Assembly: GCA_017591395.1 (NCBI GenBank)
Contig: WEDG01000254.1
Coordinates: 62,001 to 126,000 of the forward strand
DNA from: Schistocephalus solidus
Lineage: Eukaryota > Platyhelminthes > Cestoda > Diphyllobothriidea > Diphyllobothriidae
Direction: 5' to 3'
Length of the DNA stretch: 64,000 bases
Under the pieces are notes generated by a model, which saw only the letters and a program-made list of their open reading frames with translations, searched no databases and was not told where the DNA came from. This document shows, piece after piece, positions 34,590-48,400 of the stretch. The stretch's first letter is position 1; the number at the start of each line of letters is the position of its first letter. Both the position numbers and the translations under genes were made by a program.

Positions 34590-36300
34590 TTTCTGGTAGT
34601 ATTTTCAGGGGATTATAAAACGTCTAGTGGAATCCTATTACCCTATGAAAATAGTGAGGCTAGGTGCTCGATCGCCATGGGTCATTTAGATGGCAAAAAA
34701 GATCATAAAGAAGAAGCAGAGGCTGTACAGAAAGTACTAAGATCTTGAAGATCCGAAAAATATGCCGAATATAAGGAGCAACGAAATCAATGCCACAAAA
34801 AAATATGGGTTGACAGAAATTCGTTCAAATGTCAGCTGACAGCAGAATACATCAAATAGGCCAAACAAATTCTTCGGATGAATCTGCAGTAGGAGAAAAC
34901 ACAGGCACGGAATTACGTGTTTAAAGACAGCCTCTAAAACCTATTAGTTGAAGAGCCACCGAAAGCACAATTACTGCCTCGAGGTTTTTCGATCGGTGGA
35001 GTCCCCAGAAGAAAACTAGGAGTTTGAAATGGGCAAGACAATCAGCAATTTCAAATGGGCCAAGGTACTGCCTTCATTGCAAATGTGGCCTTTCCATTGA
35101 AGAAATAAGACACGTCCTCAGTCAAATTAAGCCAGAAAAGTCTCCTGGATCCGATTGAATTCCAGGGCTGATAGTTCACAACTATCAATGGAGCTGGCAA
35201 AATTATTTCAACTGTCGTTTAGCTCTCAACGAGAACAGGGAAACTGCCATAACAGTGGAAGATAGTCAACATTATTCCCTTATATAAGCGAGGAAGCAAG
35301 ATGAGAGCAAGCAGCTTCCAGCCTCTCAGTGTGAACTGCCTTTCATTAAAAATGGTGGAAGTAAAGAGTGCTATATAACAATTTTGTGAGTATACTAACA
35401 TCCTACAGAATTTACAGCGTCAGGTTCGGAGAGGACGCTCCTGTCTCTCAAATCTGCTAACTTTTATGGAGCCCTGGGCTTTTGAAGATGTTGTGTACAT
35501 CGACTTCCGCAAGCATTCGACACTATCCCGTACTAACACCTTCTGCATGAACCCAGCGTCCTTGGCATCAGGTGTAATCTTTTAAACTGGATAAGGGAGT
35601 TTCTGGGTGGTCAAAAACAGCAAGTGTTTAGATGATAGGACATAGCAGACAAGGTTAACGTGATTAGTGTTGTGCCTAAAGGCTTAGTTCTAGGACCCTT
35701 ACTGTTCATCCTATAAGTTAATGACAGCCTCCAGGAACTCGACCGCGGTAAAACAATGTTTTCTGATGATGTGATGCTCTGGCGAGTCACAAAAAGCCCT
35801 TATGATCAAAATGCCTTTCAAAATAATTTGCACCGAACGCATACATGTGCCGTCCTTCATCTGGATCCAAAAATTATGACTTCAATGGTAGCATTAGAGT
35901 ATATCATCTAACCATATCACTATTAACGAAAATAATCTTCAGACTGCAGGTGCGTTGTCAGAGGAAAATATAAAGGAGCTGTTGACCACCGAATAGACGC
36001 ATAAAAGTGAACTAAAAGTGTAAGAACGACTCCCTGTCCAATAGCACTGAAGCCAGTATTGGGGAAGCCCCAACGTTGGCAAGACCAATTATTCGATAGA
36101 ACCATCTGGACAGATCCCGATACATAATCGTCCATGGGCTTCGTGAATCAATCAACAAGAACTTCATGTGTAGAATAAATGATGACCTCATGGTCTTGAA
36201 GGAGTGTTTGAGCGAAATAATAAGAGAGTGTGAAACACGTAAGATTTGGAAACTACCGACTAAACCGTAAAGATAATGCAAACTCTTAAGAAAATATATA
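34590..36300 (+). mobile_element. Decayed CR1-like LINE, RT part
   Basis: Plus-strand fragments: KKQRLYRKY and YAEYKEQRNQCHKKI (endonuclease-RT linker), GKLP*QWKIVNIIPLYKRGS (fingers), DVVYIDFRKAFDTIP (block A), and FSDDVMLWRVTKS (catalytic block, near 35760). Many stops. Confidence 0.8.
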
Positions 36301-36539
36301 AAGGTATTTAAAGTTAAATTTTGGAAAACGAACTTCAGAGATTGCTTCTACTCGAGTGAACAGCAGGTGAGTCTGCGGTCATAGTTATTTTTTCAACAGA
36401 ACCACTCTGTAAAAGGGTAAATGAACTGGAGAACGTGAAAGAACAAAGAGTGAAAGGACTGGTAATAAGGAGTGAAGTGATTGTTCGAGTACAAAAAACC
36501 CTTATGTGGAGGATGCCCGTCATTCTGACGAAATTTGAA

Positions 36540-39420
36540 CGCCTGGAATACTAACTGAACGCGAAAATCTACACAAAATCAAGTTCTATTACAGAAATAT
36601 GCAAAGCCTCTTGAAAGTGGATACATCTTGTGCGTATGTCAGCCCAGCTGGCGCAAATGAACTACGTGGTGACATAGCCGGCTTGCAACAAGCAATAGAA
36701 CTAAAATGCATGCATACAAATATCCAAAGCCTACTCTGTAAATTATATGAGCTTAAGATTTACGTATTCTAGACTCTATCAGATATCCTCCCTATAACTG
36801 AAACGTAGCCGTTCACGAATGTGGATAATTGCGAGGTTGCGCTCTTCGGTTTTCAGCTGTCGAAAGGATGAAGCGGGAAGTCAAGGTGGAGGTGTGCTAA
36901 CATATGTCAGACATGGCCTGCTCGTGTCAGAAAAGACGGAAAAGCTTGCGTGCAAAAGTGCAACCATCTGGCTCACCATCCAAATGCCGGGGTCCCAAGC
37001 GATTGGCACCTTGGGGGGTCTACGAACAACCAAGAAACTCTCTGCAGTCGGCAATAGTCTGATAGACGATTAAGGAGTGTTTGCTAGTCGATCCGATGTC
37101 ATGATTATGGGTTATTTTAATGCTCCGAATAACGAGTGAAATCTGAGCTCAGCATGAGGCTCGGAATTAAACTTCGATCGCCGCATCCTAGAAGCAATAA
37201 AAAAATGCTTCCTAACTCAACACGTCTTGTCTCGAACCAGAATATGCGAGGGGCAACAAGACAATTGTTTGGACCTTGTCTTGACAAAAGCGCCTGACAG
37301 CGTTGATTTTGTGAACTGTCTACCCCCACTGGGTAAAAGTGACCACGTAGTCCTACCGTGGGAATATTAAATCTTCTCTGTCCCTGAGCGAAGCCCCACG
37401 GTCAGATGCAACATATGACGTATGAATTTTATCCAAATTAAAATTGATATGCGCCGTTTAGATGGGAATTAAACATTTACCGGGCGTATTCTCGACGATT
37501 GGTTGGAAGACAAGGCCGTATTACATGGACTTATCAACTGCTACTGTCCTAATTCGCAAAAGAAGGTCACCAACAGGCCCCAGGGGTTAACGACAACACT
37601 GAAGAGTGAAGTACACCGCAAGCGAAAACTGTGGGGAAAAGATGGTTGAGTCACTGAAGAAAACCAAGACGCAGAGAAATAGGGCAAGGGTCTTGTTTAT
37701 GAGGCACGTCAAAGTTTCGCGAGTAACCCAATAAAACATGCAGCAGAAAATCGGAAGCTCGTCTACAACTATATTCGCAATTTACTCGAAATAAGGACCC
37801 CATCCCTTTGTTAAAAACGGATAAAGTTGTCACACATTGCACGGTAGACGAATAGGCTGAGCATCTATCTAAGTTCTTTCAGTCAGTTTTTAGGAGAGAA
37901 GCCGATCTAACAACTGAAAACTATATCATGAATGAGATCCCGACAATTGACACCGTGGTCCGCGCAGAAGTTATTGTTCTGCAGGAACTATTAAAGCTGG
38001 AAGAAACGAAGTCGCCAGGTCCTGATATAATACCAGCAATGCTGTTGATGCAGTTTGCTCTAGAGTTGGCAGAACAACTGTGTCTACTCTTTCGAGTCTC
38101 GCTGCAGGCAGACTACCACCCGATTGGAGGACTGCATGGATTTTATCAATACGTAAAGATGGCAAACTTGGCCTCCGCAAATAAATATCGGGCGGTAAGC
38201 CTAACCTCAATATGCTGCAAGGTAATGGAGCGAATCATAAAACGTGAACCGATGCAGTTTTCAGAGCGGCATCATCTTCTCTCTGACGCGCAGCACGGAT
38301 TCCGCTTCGATGATGGACCCAAGCCGTCGAAGAAGGAAATATGGTGCACGCCGTCTACATATGCTTCAAGAAGGCCTTTGCTAGCGTGCCTCACCAGCAT
38401 CTATTATAACAAACAAAAACCGTATAGGGGTACGGGGCAAGCTTGAGTGATCTCAGCTTTTCCATCTTGGTGATCAACGATCGGTGGCGGTGGCAGCTGA
38501 GAATGAGATTCCTCAGGGCTCTGTTCCTGGCCCTATCTTCTTCCTTATGTATATTAATGACTGCATAGCTGATTTGGACTGTGTCATGCTTGCTGACAAC
38601 ATACAACTTTGGAAGGTCATCCACGATGAAGCTGATGATGAAAATCTACAGGAAAGATAACATCGACTAGAGGAATGGTCTAACCACTGGCTCCTCCTAT
38701 TTAATGTTATGAAATGCAATATTCAGCGTATCGGCAGAACCAGCCCCGTGCATCGGGGTGGGGGGTGGGCGGGTTTATATCTGAATTACACACCGTTACC
38801 AGAGGTAGAGGATCAGAAAATTCTAGGAGTGTGGCGCACGCCCACACTGAATCCGTCGTTCCATTGCTCAAAAGTAGCAAAATACACAGTGTCCAGGTTG
38901 TAGCTAATTAAGTGAGCGTTTGCAAAGTTCGACGAAGTGTGCTTTAAAAAAGGATTCGGGATGTCCGTGCGAGCACAACTGAAATATGCCATTCAAACCT
39001 GAAGACCATGGGCTGTCAAATATCACAGCAACCTCGAAAAGGTCAAACAATGTGCAACCAAGCTTGTTCGAGGTCAAAGCTACCTACCTTACGAGACACG
39101 ATTGTCCAATCTTGATCTGTTTCCTTTGGACTATAGACAGCTAGGCAGCGACCAAGTACAAGCGTTTCACATGCAGTGGGGTTAGGATTGTTGCCTCGCA
39201 TACTTTGAGCTGGCCACTACCACTATTTTGAGAGGAAATCCTCTCCAACTACGTGTGAATGGGGTAAAACTGGACGTAAGCAGGTTTTGCTTCTCCAACA
39301 GAGTGATTAAGGCCTGTAATGCTCTGCCTGTGGACATTATAATGTCCCAATCTATTGACAGTCTTAAGCGTTAGTTTGACCAGAACAACCGTATGTACCA
39401 CTACGACATCAAAAACAAGC
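36540..39420 (+). mobile_element. Decayed CR1-like LINE, endonuclease to C-terminus
   Basis: Endonuclease: MHTNIQSLLCKLYELKIYVF, GGGVLTYVRHGLLVSEK, MIMGYFNAPNNE (GDFN with Asp to Tyr) and LGKSDHVVLPWEY (catalytic His). RT: LEETKSPGPDIIPAMLL, YRAVSLTSICCKVMERIIKR, then MLADNIQLWKVI (catalytic block, DD to DN, near 38590). End: YAIQT*RPWAVKYHSNLEKV and LSNLDLFPLDYRQ. Full domain set, heavily broken. Confidence 0.85.
37928..38446 (+). pseudogene. CR1-like RT fingers/palm fragment
   Basis: The longest open piece of the 36.5-39.4 kb element, 172 codons. KSPGPDIIPAMLL and YRAVSLTSICCKVMERIIKR are RT blocks 2 and 2a; LLSDAQHGFR is the QHGF block before the palm. Confidence 0.85.
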
Positions 39421-39639
39421 ACATTTTTCACGTGCCATTTCCACTAACAAAGTTACGTGTTATATAACATACTACTGCCTATTTTAGTAACATTATTTTA
39501 TAATTGTTTCACCAGATGCCCTGTAGATGACCGTCTGTCCAACGTTCATTATGCGTCGGCGTTTTTTAATTTGCAATGTTATTGCAACCAATAGGGAGTT
39601 CAAAGGCGTCGCCTACCTTTCTTTTAATATGAGTGAACT

Positions 39640-40262
39640 AAACTTAAAGCTTTCCGCAGAATCTTCACAGAAGGATCTCGGGGTTTGGATAGAGCAACAA
39701 TAAAACAGCGCTGCAGTGCATGAAGGCCGCAAAAAATGCTTGGGAGGATTGCGTGTAATAAAAAGGGCATTTGTAACCTTTCTGAGAGTTTACGGCACCT
39801 CTGTTCGGCCTCACTTAGAATATGGCATACAAGCGTGGAGATCATGGCTACTTAAGGATAAAACAGGCCCCGAAAAAGTTCAAAGCAGTGCAACAAATCT
39901 GGTAAAAGGGCTAAAAGATCAATCGTACATAAGAAAACTGCACTACCTTGATCTATTTCCTCTGTGTTACAGGCAGAAAGCCTTATTTTATTCTTGTTTA
40001 CAAGATTATGCAGGACCTTGAACATGGACTGAGCTTTTAGGACAAGTTTCCGTAGCGCCACTCGCCCAATCTTCGTGGACAGCCGCTGAAGCTACGTACA
40101 AAAATATCCAGGCTTAACCTTCACTTTGAATTTTTTACGCAAAGGGTAGTAGAGAACTGAAATGATCTTCCACAACCATTCGAGGAGGCGAGGTCCACTC
40201 AGCTATTCCATAAACGCTTGGATAACTATATGTGCCCCCTCTTTTCCCTCAACAGTCTGAAC
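39640..40262 (+). mobile_element. CR1-like LINE, 3' end only
   Basis: LRVIKRAFVTFLRVYGTSVR, PHLEYGIQAWRSWLLKDKTG and LHYLDLFPLCYRQ, then NLRGQPLKLRTKISRLNLH and FEEARSTQLFHKRLDNY. This is the C-terminal part of a CR1 ORF2, separate from the copy that ends near 39420. Confidence 0.82.
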
Positions 40263-41093
40263 CTGATTTAAAAACCCCATGAATAACAGTCCTTTTATTT
40301 AAAAATATTACTCAAATAACTAGTAATAATTATCATTATGATTTCTGCATTTTCCGCAGTATCAAACGAACCAGCATGTACACAATAGAGGTTTCGAAGA
40401 CATTGCCTATTATTCTTACTAAATAACCTGAAGTAAAGTGGGATCCATAGTTTAGATCTCACGGTCATAGGGATGCCAAGAAAGCTCCAGGTGAGCGGTT
40501 TAAGACCAATTTCCAAAGTAGATCATCGCTACACTCAGATACGCACGAAGAGCGATTGAAGAGAACCGTAGCACAGATAACACCTGATGCACGTTTTGCT
40601 GACTTTGAGCCACTTCATAATAGCTGGGAACAAGTCGTCATGGGTTCATCACGTGGTTTCTGATACATAAACACTAGTATTCCAATGCAGTTTTTAAATT
40701 TCGTCTGTGAAATCGAAGTAGACTTCTATGAACGCCCTTTCACAGCCCACCTGAAAGCTGATATGAAAATTCGATTCGAATTGCAGATGACTCAGAAGAA
40801 TGACCGTGTGATGATAACAAACCACCAAGGCGCAACCAGAAGCGTACAAACACTGAAACTCATTTCGGCGGAGCCTAAGCTTTTACGGAGGACTTGACTC
40901 AAATTTCCGACGAGGTAGAAAAACACTACCATTGAGAATCTGCAGTTCTTATTCACACCAGACCATACAAAGGATGCTAAGGTAACTACTGATGGACCGA
41001 AGCCCTCGCAGCTGCCAGGCAGCAGCAAAAGACTCGTCAAACGCATGGGTGAGATTTGAGCTGGGAGTATGGTTAATTAGTTTCGATGCATTT
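40263..41093. other. No supported feature
   Basis: Between the CR1 3' end and the hAT element. A 70-codon plus frame at 40685 has no motif. Confidence 0.5.
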
Positions 41094-41101
41094 GTGTAGA
41101 C

Positions 41102-41819
41102 CAGAGGTAGGCAAACTCCGGCCTAGCTAGTATTCCAGTTCGGCCTAACACCCCCCTATTTAATTATTGTTGGATCCGGCCTAATTGAATAAGGGCGACT
41201 ATGTCCATTTCCCGCACCTCGCCCAGTGTGATGCAGCCCTCGTTGACACTAAATAATGCATCAGTGTGCTGTCAACCCTGTGGAATGAATTCTCTTCGCA
41301 CATCACTGATGTGCGTTCTCATTCGCAAGAGTTCAAGATTGTTAGCACTCCTTTTGAATTTCCCTATGATGACGCCCCCTCTGATGTGCAATTGGAGTTG
41401 ATTGAGCTGCAGGCTTCGGACGTTCTCTTGTCCAAGTTTACTTGCACTACTCTCATTGACTTCTACCGTCAGCTGCCATAAGTCAGTTTCCAATGTTGCT
41501 AGCCCGTGCCAAGCGTGTGATCGCGATGTTTGGTAGCACTTATTCGTGCGAGCAGCTGTTCTCCAAAATGAATTTTTGTAAGAACAAGCTGCGCTCTCAG
41601 CTCAGACAATCGCCTTAATAACATTTTGTTGCTGAACTCCTCATCATTAAAACCTGATATTGTATCTGTCTCTAAGAGCATGCAACATCATGTTTCCCAT
41701 TGATCGTACTGCATTTTTGAATAATAAACGTTTCCTTGGACACCTTGATTCTTCTGGCCTAGTGTGCGTTCTCGACCTCCTGAAATGGCCTAGTAGTCCG
41801 AAAAGTTTGTCAACCCCTG
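41102..41819 (+). mobile_element. hAT DNA transposon derivative with perfect 8-bp target duplication
   Basis: Left end CAGAGGTAGGCAAACT and right end (reverse complement) CAGGGGTTGACAAACT are hAT-type terminal inverted repeats. GTGTAGAC lies directly outside both ends (41094-41101 and 41820-41827), the 8-bp duplication expected of hAT elements. At 718 bp it is an internal-deletion derivative that keeps the transposase C-terminus. Confidence 0.9.
41200..41620 (+). pseudogene. hAT transposase C-terminus remnant
   Basis: FSSHITDVRSHSQEFKIVST, VQLELIELQASDVLLSKF, then (after a frameshift near 41480) FPMLLARAKRVIAMFGSTYS and CEQLFSKMNFCKNKLRSQL. The FGSTY.CEQ.FSKMN..K...RS pattern is the hAT dimerisation domain of the ZBED/GTF2IRD2-like group. 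Too short to be active. Confidence 0.87.
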
Positions 41820-42208
41820 GTGTAGACGAACTTATTTCAGGAGACGGGCACGTGCAAAACCAAATCAAAAATACATCATACTTAGTTCCTGCAACAGACA
41901 TGCGAACTATTTTGCCAGTTCTAGTAAGAACATACACATCTAACTAAAGCGGGAAGTAGGCCATCTGGTGTGGCCTGATGCGTGGGGCATGGAGCAGACC
42001 GTATGTGGCACGCACAGATCGGTTGTTACTCATTTGTGTCAGACACTGCATACGCACTTACCTTCGGTCACTATGACTTCCGAGAAGACTTAAAAAAGCC
42101 GTATACATATTTATACAAATGAACAGCAATGGACTTGAAAGACATCGACAATGGGCAACCAGAGGATCAAGGGTGCCAGGAAGCTTATAAAAATACATCT
42201 GGATAAAA

Positions 42209-42214
42209 TGTATT
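42209..42214 (-). promoter_or_regulatory. possible RFWD3 poly(A) signal (AATACA)
   Basis: A variant hexamer AATACA lies about 31 nt past the RFWD3 stop codon on the minus strand. No canonical AATAAA is seen closer. Weak. Confidence 0.2.
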
Positions 42215-42244
42215 GGAGCAGGGGGCTGGGTTAGTGTGCAGTAG

Positions 42245-42456
42245 TCAGTAGGAAGCCGAGGGGGACCATTGGAAGAGATGCAGATGGCGATCAGTCAGCA
42301 GGGCCAGACGGTTTCCTCTGTCAATGGGACAAACGTCAAGAACGGGTGACTGATTGTCGACATTATGTGGGACAAGGGTTTGAAGGCGAGACCCATCCGT
42401 GCAATTCCACAATAGAGCACCGTTTGAATCGTCATCACCAGCAACAGCGAAAACAT
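42245..42456 (-). CDS. RFWD3: RFWD3 coding exon 10 (last exon)
   Basis: A pyrimidine-rich acceptor ending CTCAG; the exon reads [16 protein letters not shown] and then [11 protein letters not shown] and LHLFQW, and stops six residues later. The family also ends shortly after a final W, so the C-terminus looks complete. Confidence 0.92.
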
Positions 42457-45400
42457 CTGAGCCGGGAGAAAGGGAGATAGAACGGGGACGGGGAGAGACA
42501 CTTGTCAATTGGGTTAAAAGAAAGGTAACGAGGAAAGTTACAGTAGGCACGAAAATGCAAGAAAGACACGTTGAAGTCTGTACTTATGCTTACAGAAAGT
42601 AGTGTGGTATATAATGGAAATTAAAGCTTACATGGTGGGTTGACAGCTTTCAATAGCAGATATTTTTTTAATAATCTGTGCTAGTAATACGAGAAAAAAA
42701 TTATCTTTGAAATATTATGCATGTTTTATTTTCTTTCGATAGTTGTGTAAAGTCAATCGAATTTAGTGGGAAGGATATAGCGGAAATTAAACTTCAGGAG
42801 GACGTGCTTTCCAACAAAATGGTACTTTTGAGTGTTCTCTGTAGGAACGACAGTGGAATTCACTCAAGCCCCAAAATGCAGGCCACTTAAGCAATGATTT
42901 TCTGATTTTGATTATTGCAGGCGACTGCGAACATCCACCACGGACAGCTAGCGTTAGAGCGTATGTCATAAACCGAGATGGTGTTCCATGCCAGTACGTA
43001 CTGCGATCTTACTCAAGTACCTATGTGAAAAAATACATACTCTGAGATTGTTCATGCTGGAATAGTCGCGCCCTGGATAGCATACGCATCTGGGTACCGC
43101 CGAAGAGACTGGTAAGCTCATTACACTCGTAGGTGTATGCCTGTCCAGCCAACGGCCTTATTCCAACCAATTCGGCAAGAAGGTGGCGCACCCGGGGAAT
43201 GCGTTGAGAGGGACGATAGGAGGCTAGGAGGAGGCGTGATGAAGACACACAGCTGAGGGAGATTAGGCTGCCCTCAAGAGGCAGTGGATGAGCACGATAG
43301 GTCTTACGATCAGCCGAGTCGGAGCCAGGAGGTGTGGTTGAAGTGCCGGGCTCTGCATCGTTAACATCCTGAGAACCGGGCAGAGTGGTGGGTTCGGCAC
43401 GCATTTCCTCCAAAAAAGAAACCTACAGAAGCAAATGACAATAAACGTGAATCAGAAAGACAACTAAGGCAGGAGGAGGGGTGTGGAGGCAAAACATCCA
43501 ACTAGAGAATAAATGGTGACAGTGGAAGCGTTGAAAAATGAAAAGATAAAGGCAATTGATAGGAAGGACTCACCTGTGTGAGCTGACCGACCAGAAGCCC
43601 ACCCGACTGACATACAGGACTGTTCATGTCCGGTGTCAAGTACTGCAGTGACGTAACAGGAGAGGAATTTCCCTCGATGTAAATGGTCTCCACAGGACCC
43701 GAGGTAACACGTATGTCGAAGAGGAGCACTGAACCATTGACAGAGCCCGCAAATATGTAGTTCGGACTAGGTGAGGCCCAACAGCAACTCCAAACAGGGG
43801 CTGGACACTGGTAGGCCTGCACTACCTGAATAAAAAGAAAACATCGAATGAAAAGGCGAAAATGGTAAAGATTGAATATGTAGCCTCTAGTTTTTAATGC
43901 TATAACATGCCCACTTGTTTAAGCTGCGTAGGCATGTTAAATTAAGGTTACAGTTGTGCTTAAGCTTAATAGAATAGTTACGTATAGGGTTAAGGATTAG
44001 GGTCAAGTTTGCCCGCTGCGTACTGTCTTACCCAAGCCGAACTTACTTAACCAATAACTTTGGATTACCTGTTTTAAACTCATTTAAGCGCTCTTAATTA
44101 ACAGCTTTTACACTGCGCGGTCTGTTCCGGAACTTCGTTTTGCCAAGATCTCCAGCAGATTCGGTTACTGGCCATTTCCGTCTGCCCAACTGATAAAACT
44201 AATATCAACATCTTCCCCTTATCACAGGAGTCCTTTTGTTCTATTTTCTCAATGGGGCTTCATATTCTATCGTAAAAAAAGGTTAAGCAAAAAAGTAGTT
44301 GGTGCGCCTAATCAGGTGAGTTACTATATGCTGAGTTACTACGGCGATAGTTGACAATAAACAGCACCGAAATTTCTGCGAAAATTTTCATGTTATGCTA
44401 GAAGAGTCAGTTCGCAAACATGTGTTTTCGGTAATTCATAATGAGGCCACTAAAATTACACGGAGAATGAACCTGCGAGCTATGGACTAGAGATTGAAAT
44501 CACATTCGAGAGCCTCTTTAGTCAAGCTACCAATCCAAACCCCTTCGAGGCTAGCGAATTCGGTTATATTAACTCGACTCTGGTGAATTGCTGTCAGCAA
44601 TAAGGAAAGCTTCCAGGAACGAAGATCCCCTGGCAACGGCCCACTTTGATAGTCGAAAAAACTTCGCGGAAATGAAAATATCGTGCTTACCGGGCTGGAA
44701 AGGATTCAGGAATACTACTGATGGATAGAACGAATTGTATGGCAAAAAAGAAACCTTATCGGACCGTACAAAGTTCTTAAAAGCCGATAGATACAGGGAT
44801 CGGACCGGGGTCGTTGAAGGTCAGGTGACGAAAGTGCTCAAAGATCCCCACAAAGGTTTCTGTCTGACAAAGACTTTGAAGGACTAAGACCTGTGGGTAC
44901 AACGACACTCAGGATGTACGGCCTTCCAAAAATGCACAAACAAGGGCCACCCCTGCGTTCAATCTAGGATATGAGGAATTCTATCAATCACATCTCTGCA
45001 AAATGTCTAGTAGAAAAGTTAAAGCTGCTTAAAAGTTGTCTGCCTCCGCAAAGTTGCAAAGACAGCTTTGAGTTTTTCGATGCCATTAAGAATATTAACT
45101 TTGGCGGACGGATGTCAAATGTTGTTGTCACTGTTTACGAACGTAACGTATTAGAAGCAATAAACCTCTTTAAGAAGGAGGTAAGAAGGAGACATCGCAG
45201 CCTGACTTTTAGACCACCAGTCAGCCACTCCACACAACACACATTGGACTGACTGCGAGGTCTGAGCGTAATTGTCAGTTGGCAACATTCCAACCCAAGG
45301 CGCTTATCGTCCCATGATATTCTCAAGCTCAGACCACACATGCAACAGAGGAGTTACATGGAGAAAGAGCCGAGGATCCGACTTGTCTCTTAATCAGCTA

Positions 45401-48400
45401 TGCAAACTTAGAGCATGTTTTTTGAGTTGTTGCGTGTGATCGTGTGAAGTGCAGAGGCTGATGAGGAGTATATGAAGTGTTTTGGTATAGCTGGCGGTGT
45501 TCTACCGCAGGTTTTCATGGAGATGCATGTGACCTTATAAGCCCATGCGGTGTGTGAATGTACGTGAGCAGTGTGGACAGTTAAGTCGCGTGCGGCGGGT
45601 GCATGTTGGTGCTTTTGGCACTGGTTCGCCGGCTTCTGTGCGATGGATTCGCAAGTGACCGACCAGGCCGATGCGTGATGGGCATGTGCGGTGACAATAA
45701 GGACAAGATAGATCGGGAGGCGCTGAGTCTGCGGAGCTCTGCTGCGAGTACTAGTAGTCGAGCTCCTGGGAGGAATATGTGAAGTGTTGATGGGCGCGCA
45801 AAAATTGTTGGCATCACGGTGGATTCTGCTTTCCCGGATGCGCATGTGACCGATCAGGCCCATGCGATGAGTGAATGCACGTGGGCAGTGAGGGCATTGG
45901 AGGCAGCGGTCTCTGCTGTGGGTTTTTGCTTCAAGCACTATTTCGCCAGTCTCTGTGCGATGGATTCGCAAATGACCGACCAGGCCTATGTGTGAGGTGA
46001 AGGTGCGATCGCAATGAGGACAGGTTAGTACCGAGTCCCAAACGCTGGTACTAGGGGCAATGGGGCAAGTGGTGTTCGTCGCCGTTAACGGCGCAAGGGG
46101 TGGAGGAGGGAGGATGGTGTCGGTGATCGTGGGCGTCGGGGCATCGATGAAGTTGTTATCAGTGGTTGAGGTGGTCATCGTCGTGGGGACTGTGGCAGAA
46201 GTTTATGTTGTTGCAATGAGTTGACAGCGTGGGTACGTTGGCAGGGCTTTGGTATTGGCAGTGTTGATGTGCGGTGCTTGTGACTTGCGAGCCGCCCGTT
46301 TGGCCTTCGCAACAGCGATCCTGTTGGCCACAGAGATTGCTGCACCAGTCTTCACGGATCTTCTCCATGCCGGTCTATCCTGGGCGAGGTCCTCCCAGGT
46401 CGCCGGGTTGATTTGCAGTTGCTTCAGCGATTTCTTCAAAGCGTCCTTGTAGCGTCGTTTTTACCTCCCTGTCGGCGAGCACCCGTAGCGACATCTCCGT
46501 AGAAAAGTCGTTTGGGTAGTCGCTCGTCGTCCATTCTTACCAGGTGGCTGCTCCATCGCAGTTGCACTAGCCTCAGCATGGCATGGATGCTGAGGATTCC
46601 GGTCCGCTCCAGGACTTCCATGTCCGGGATCCTGTCTTGCTATCTCAGCTTCAGTATTCTGCGGAGGCAGCTGAGATGGATGTGATTCATTTTCCTGGCT
46701 TGGTTCGAGTAGATGGTTCAGGTCTCCACTCCGTAAAGGAGTGTCGTCAATACGACGGCCTTGTACATCTTCAGTTTGGTGTTCAGGTGAATACCGTGGC
46801 GATTACACACAGAGGCCTGCAGCCGGTCGAAGGCCTGACTGGCTTTTGAGATCCGCTGGGCAATCTCGTCATCGATTCTCGTGTTGCGTGACATCGTAAT
46901 TCCCAGATAAGCAAAGTTTCCACATTTTGAGTTGAGCGCCCTTGACATTAATTGAGGAGCATTGTATTCCGCGTTGGGCGGCGGTTGGTGCATAACCACT
47001 ATTTTGGCTGTACTGATGGTTAATCCAAAATTGGTGCAGCCTGCGGCGAAGAGGTCCATACTCCTTTTCATATCCTCCTCCGTCACAGTGTTAAGGGCGC
47101 AGTCATCCGCTAAGAACCAGTAATGGACTGTAGTCTTAGACACGCGCGTTGGGGCCAGCATACGCCGACTGTTTAGAAGGTGCCCGTCAGTTCTGTAGGC
47201 GATGCGGATCCCAGGCTGCTCATCACGGTAGGCGTCAATCAGCATAGCAGAGAACATGAGACTGAAGAGGGTGGGGGCCAGTACGCAGCCCTGCTTCACT
47301 CAGTCGGTCACTGCGAATACATCGGATACCGTCCCGTTGTCAGTGACGCGCGCCATCATCCCGTCATGAAGCTGACGCACCATGTGCATGAACCACTCAG
47401 GCCAGCCGAATTTGCCCATGACGTTCCACAGTCTGTCACAATTCACAGTGTCAAAGGCTTTCGTCAGATCCACAAATGTAGTGTAGAGATGGGTTCGCCT
47501 CTCCTGGCACTGCTCTTGCAGCTGGCGGGCGGCAAATATCATGTCGGTTGTTCCGCGGTGTCACTGGAAGCCATATTGTCTTTCCAGGAGCAGGCCCTAC
47601 TCTAGGTGACCGTTAAGACGATTGAGAAGGACACGGGCGAAGATCTTCCCGGCGATGTTGAGCAACGAGATGCCTCTGTGGTTATCACAGTGTTGCCGGT
47701 TCCCATTCCGCTTGTAGATATGGACGATGGTCGGGTCTTTGAAATCCTGAGGAACTTGTTCTTGGCGCCACATCTCCTGGAAGAGTGTTGTGAGTTCTGC
47801 CATCAGCCGGGGCCCACCGTGCTTGTAGACTTCCGGTGGGATTGCGTCGGATCCCGGTGCTTTACCACTGGAAATCTGCTGCACGGCCCGGATGGTTTCT
47901 GGTAGAGAAGGCGGCAGATCCAGGTCATTGTTCGTGTCCACTTGAGGGAGTCGGTCAATGTCAGCATCGGAGATGGCTGATGAGCAATTAAGGACACTTC
48001 TGAAGTGCTCGGCCAAGCGCTTCAGAATTTGTGAATACTCTGTCAGCAGTGTTATGCCGTCAGAGCTGAGTGCGGTCCCTTTGATGCAGGGGCTGTAGAT
48101 GGCTTTGAAGCAGTTTTTCATTTCATTGCGGTCCGCATACCCCTGGATTTCCTCAGCCTTATGGACCATCCAGGTATCCTGCATCTTCCGCAGCCGTTGC
48201 CGTAAAAGGCGGCGGCATCTGAAGAAGGCTGCTTTGGTGGCGTCAGTCCGAAGGTCCATGTAGGCTTTGTTTAGTCCATTCTTATCATTGAGTAGGTTGC
48301 TGATGTCGGCATCATTGTCGTCAAACCAGTCCTGGTTTTGACGGCGTGCGCGTCCGAGGACTTCGAGGGCGGTGGACTGGATGACATTTCGCAGATAGCA

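Noticed and set aside
46583..47605. Plus-strand frames of 88-141 codons
   Set aside because: Antisense shadows of the LINE reverse transcriptase.
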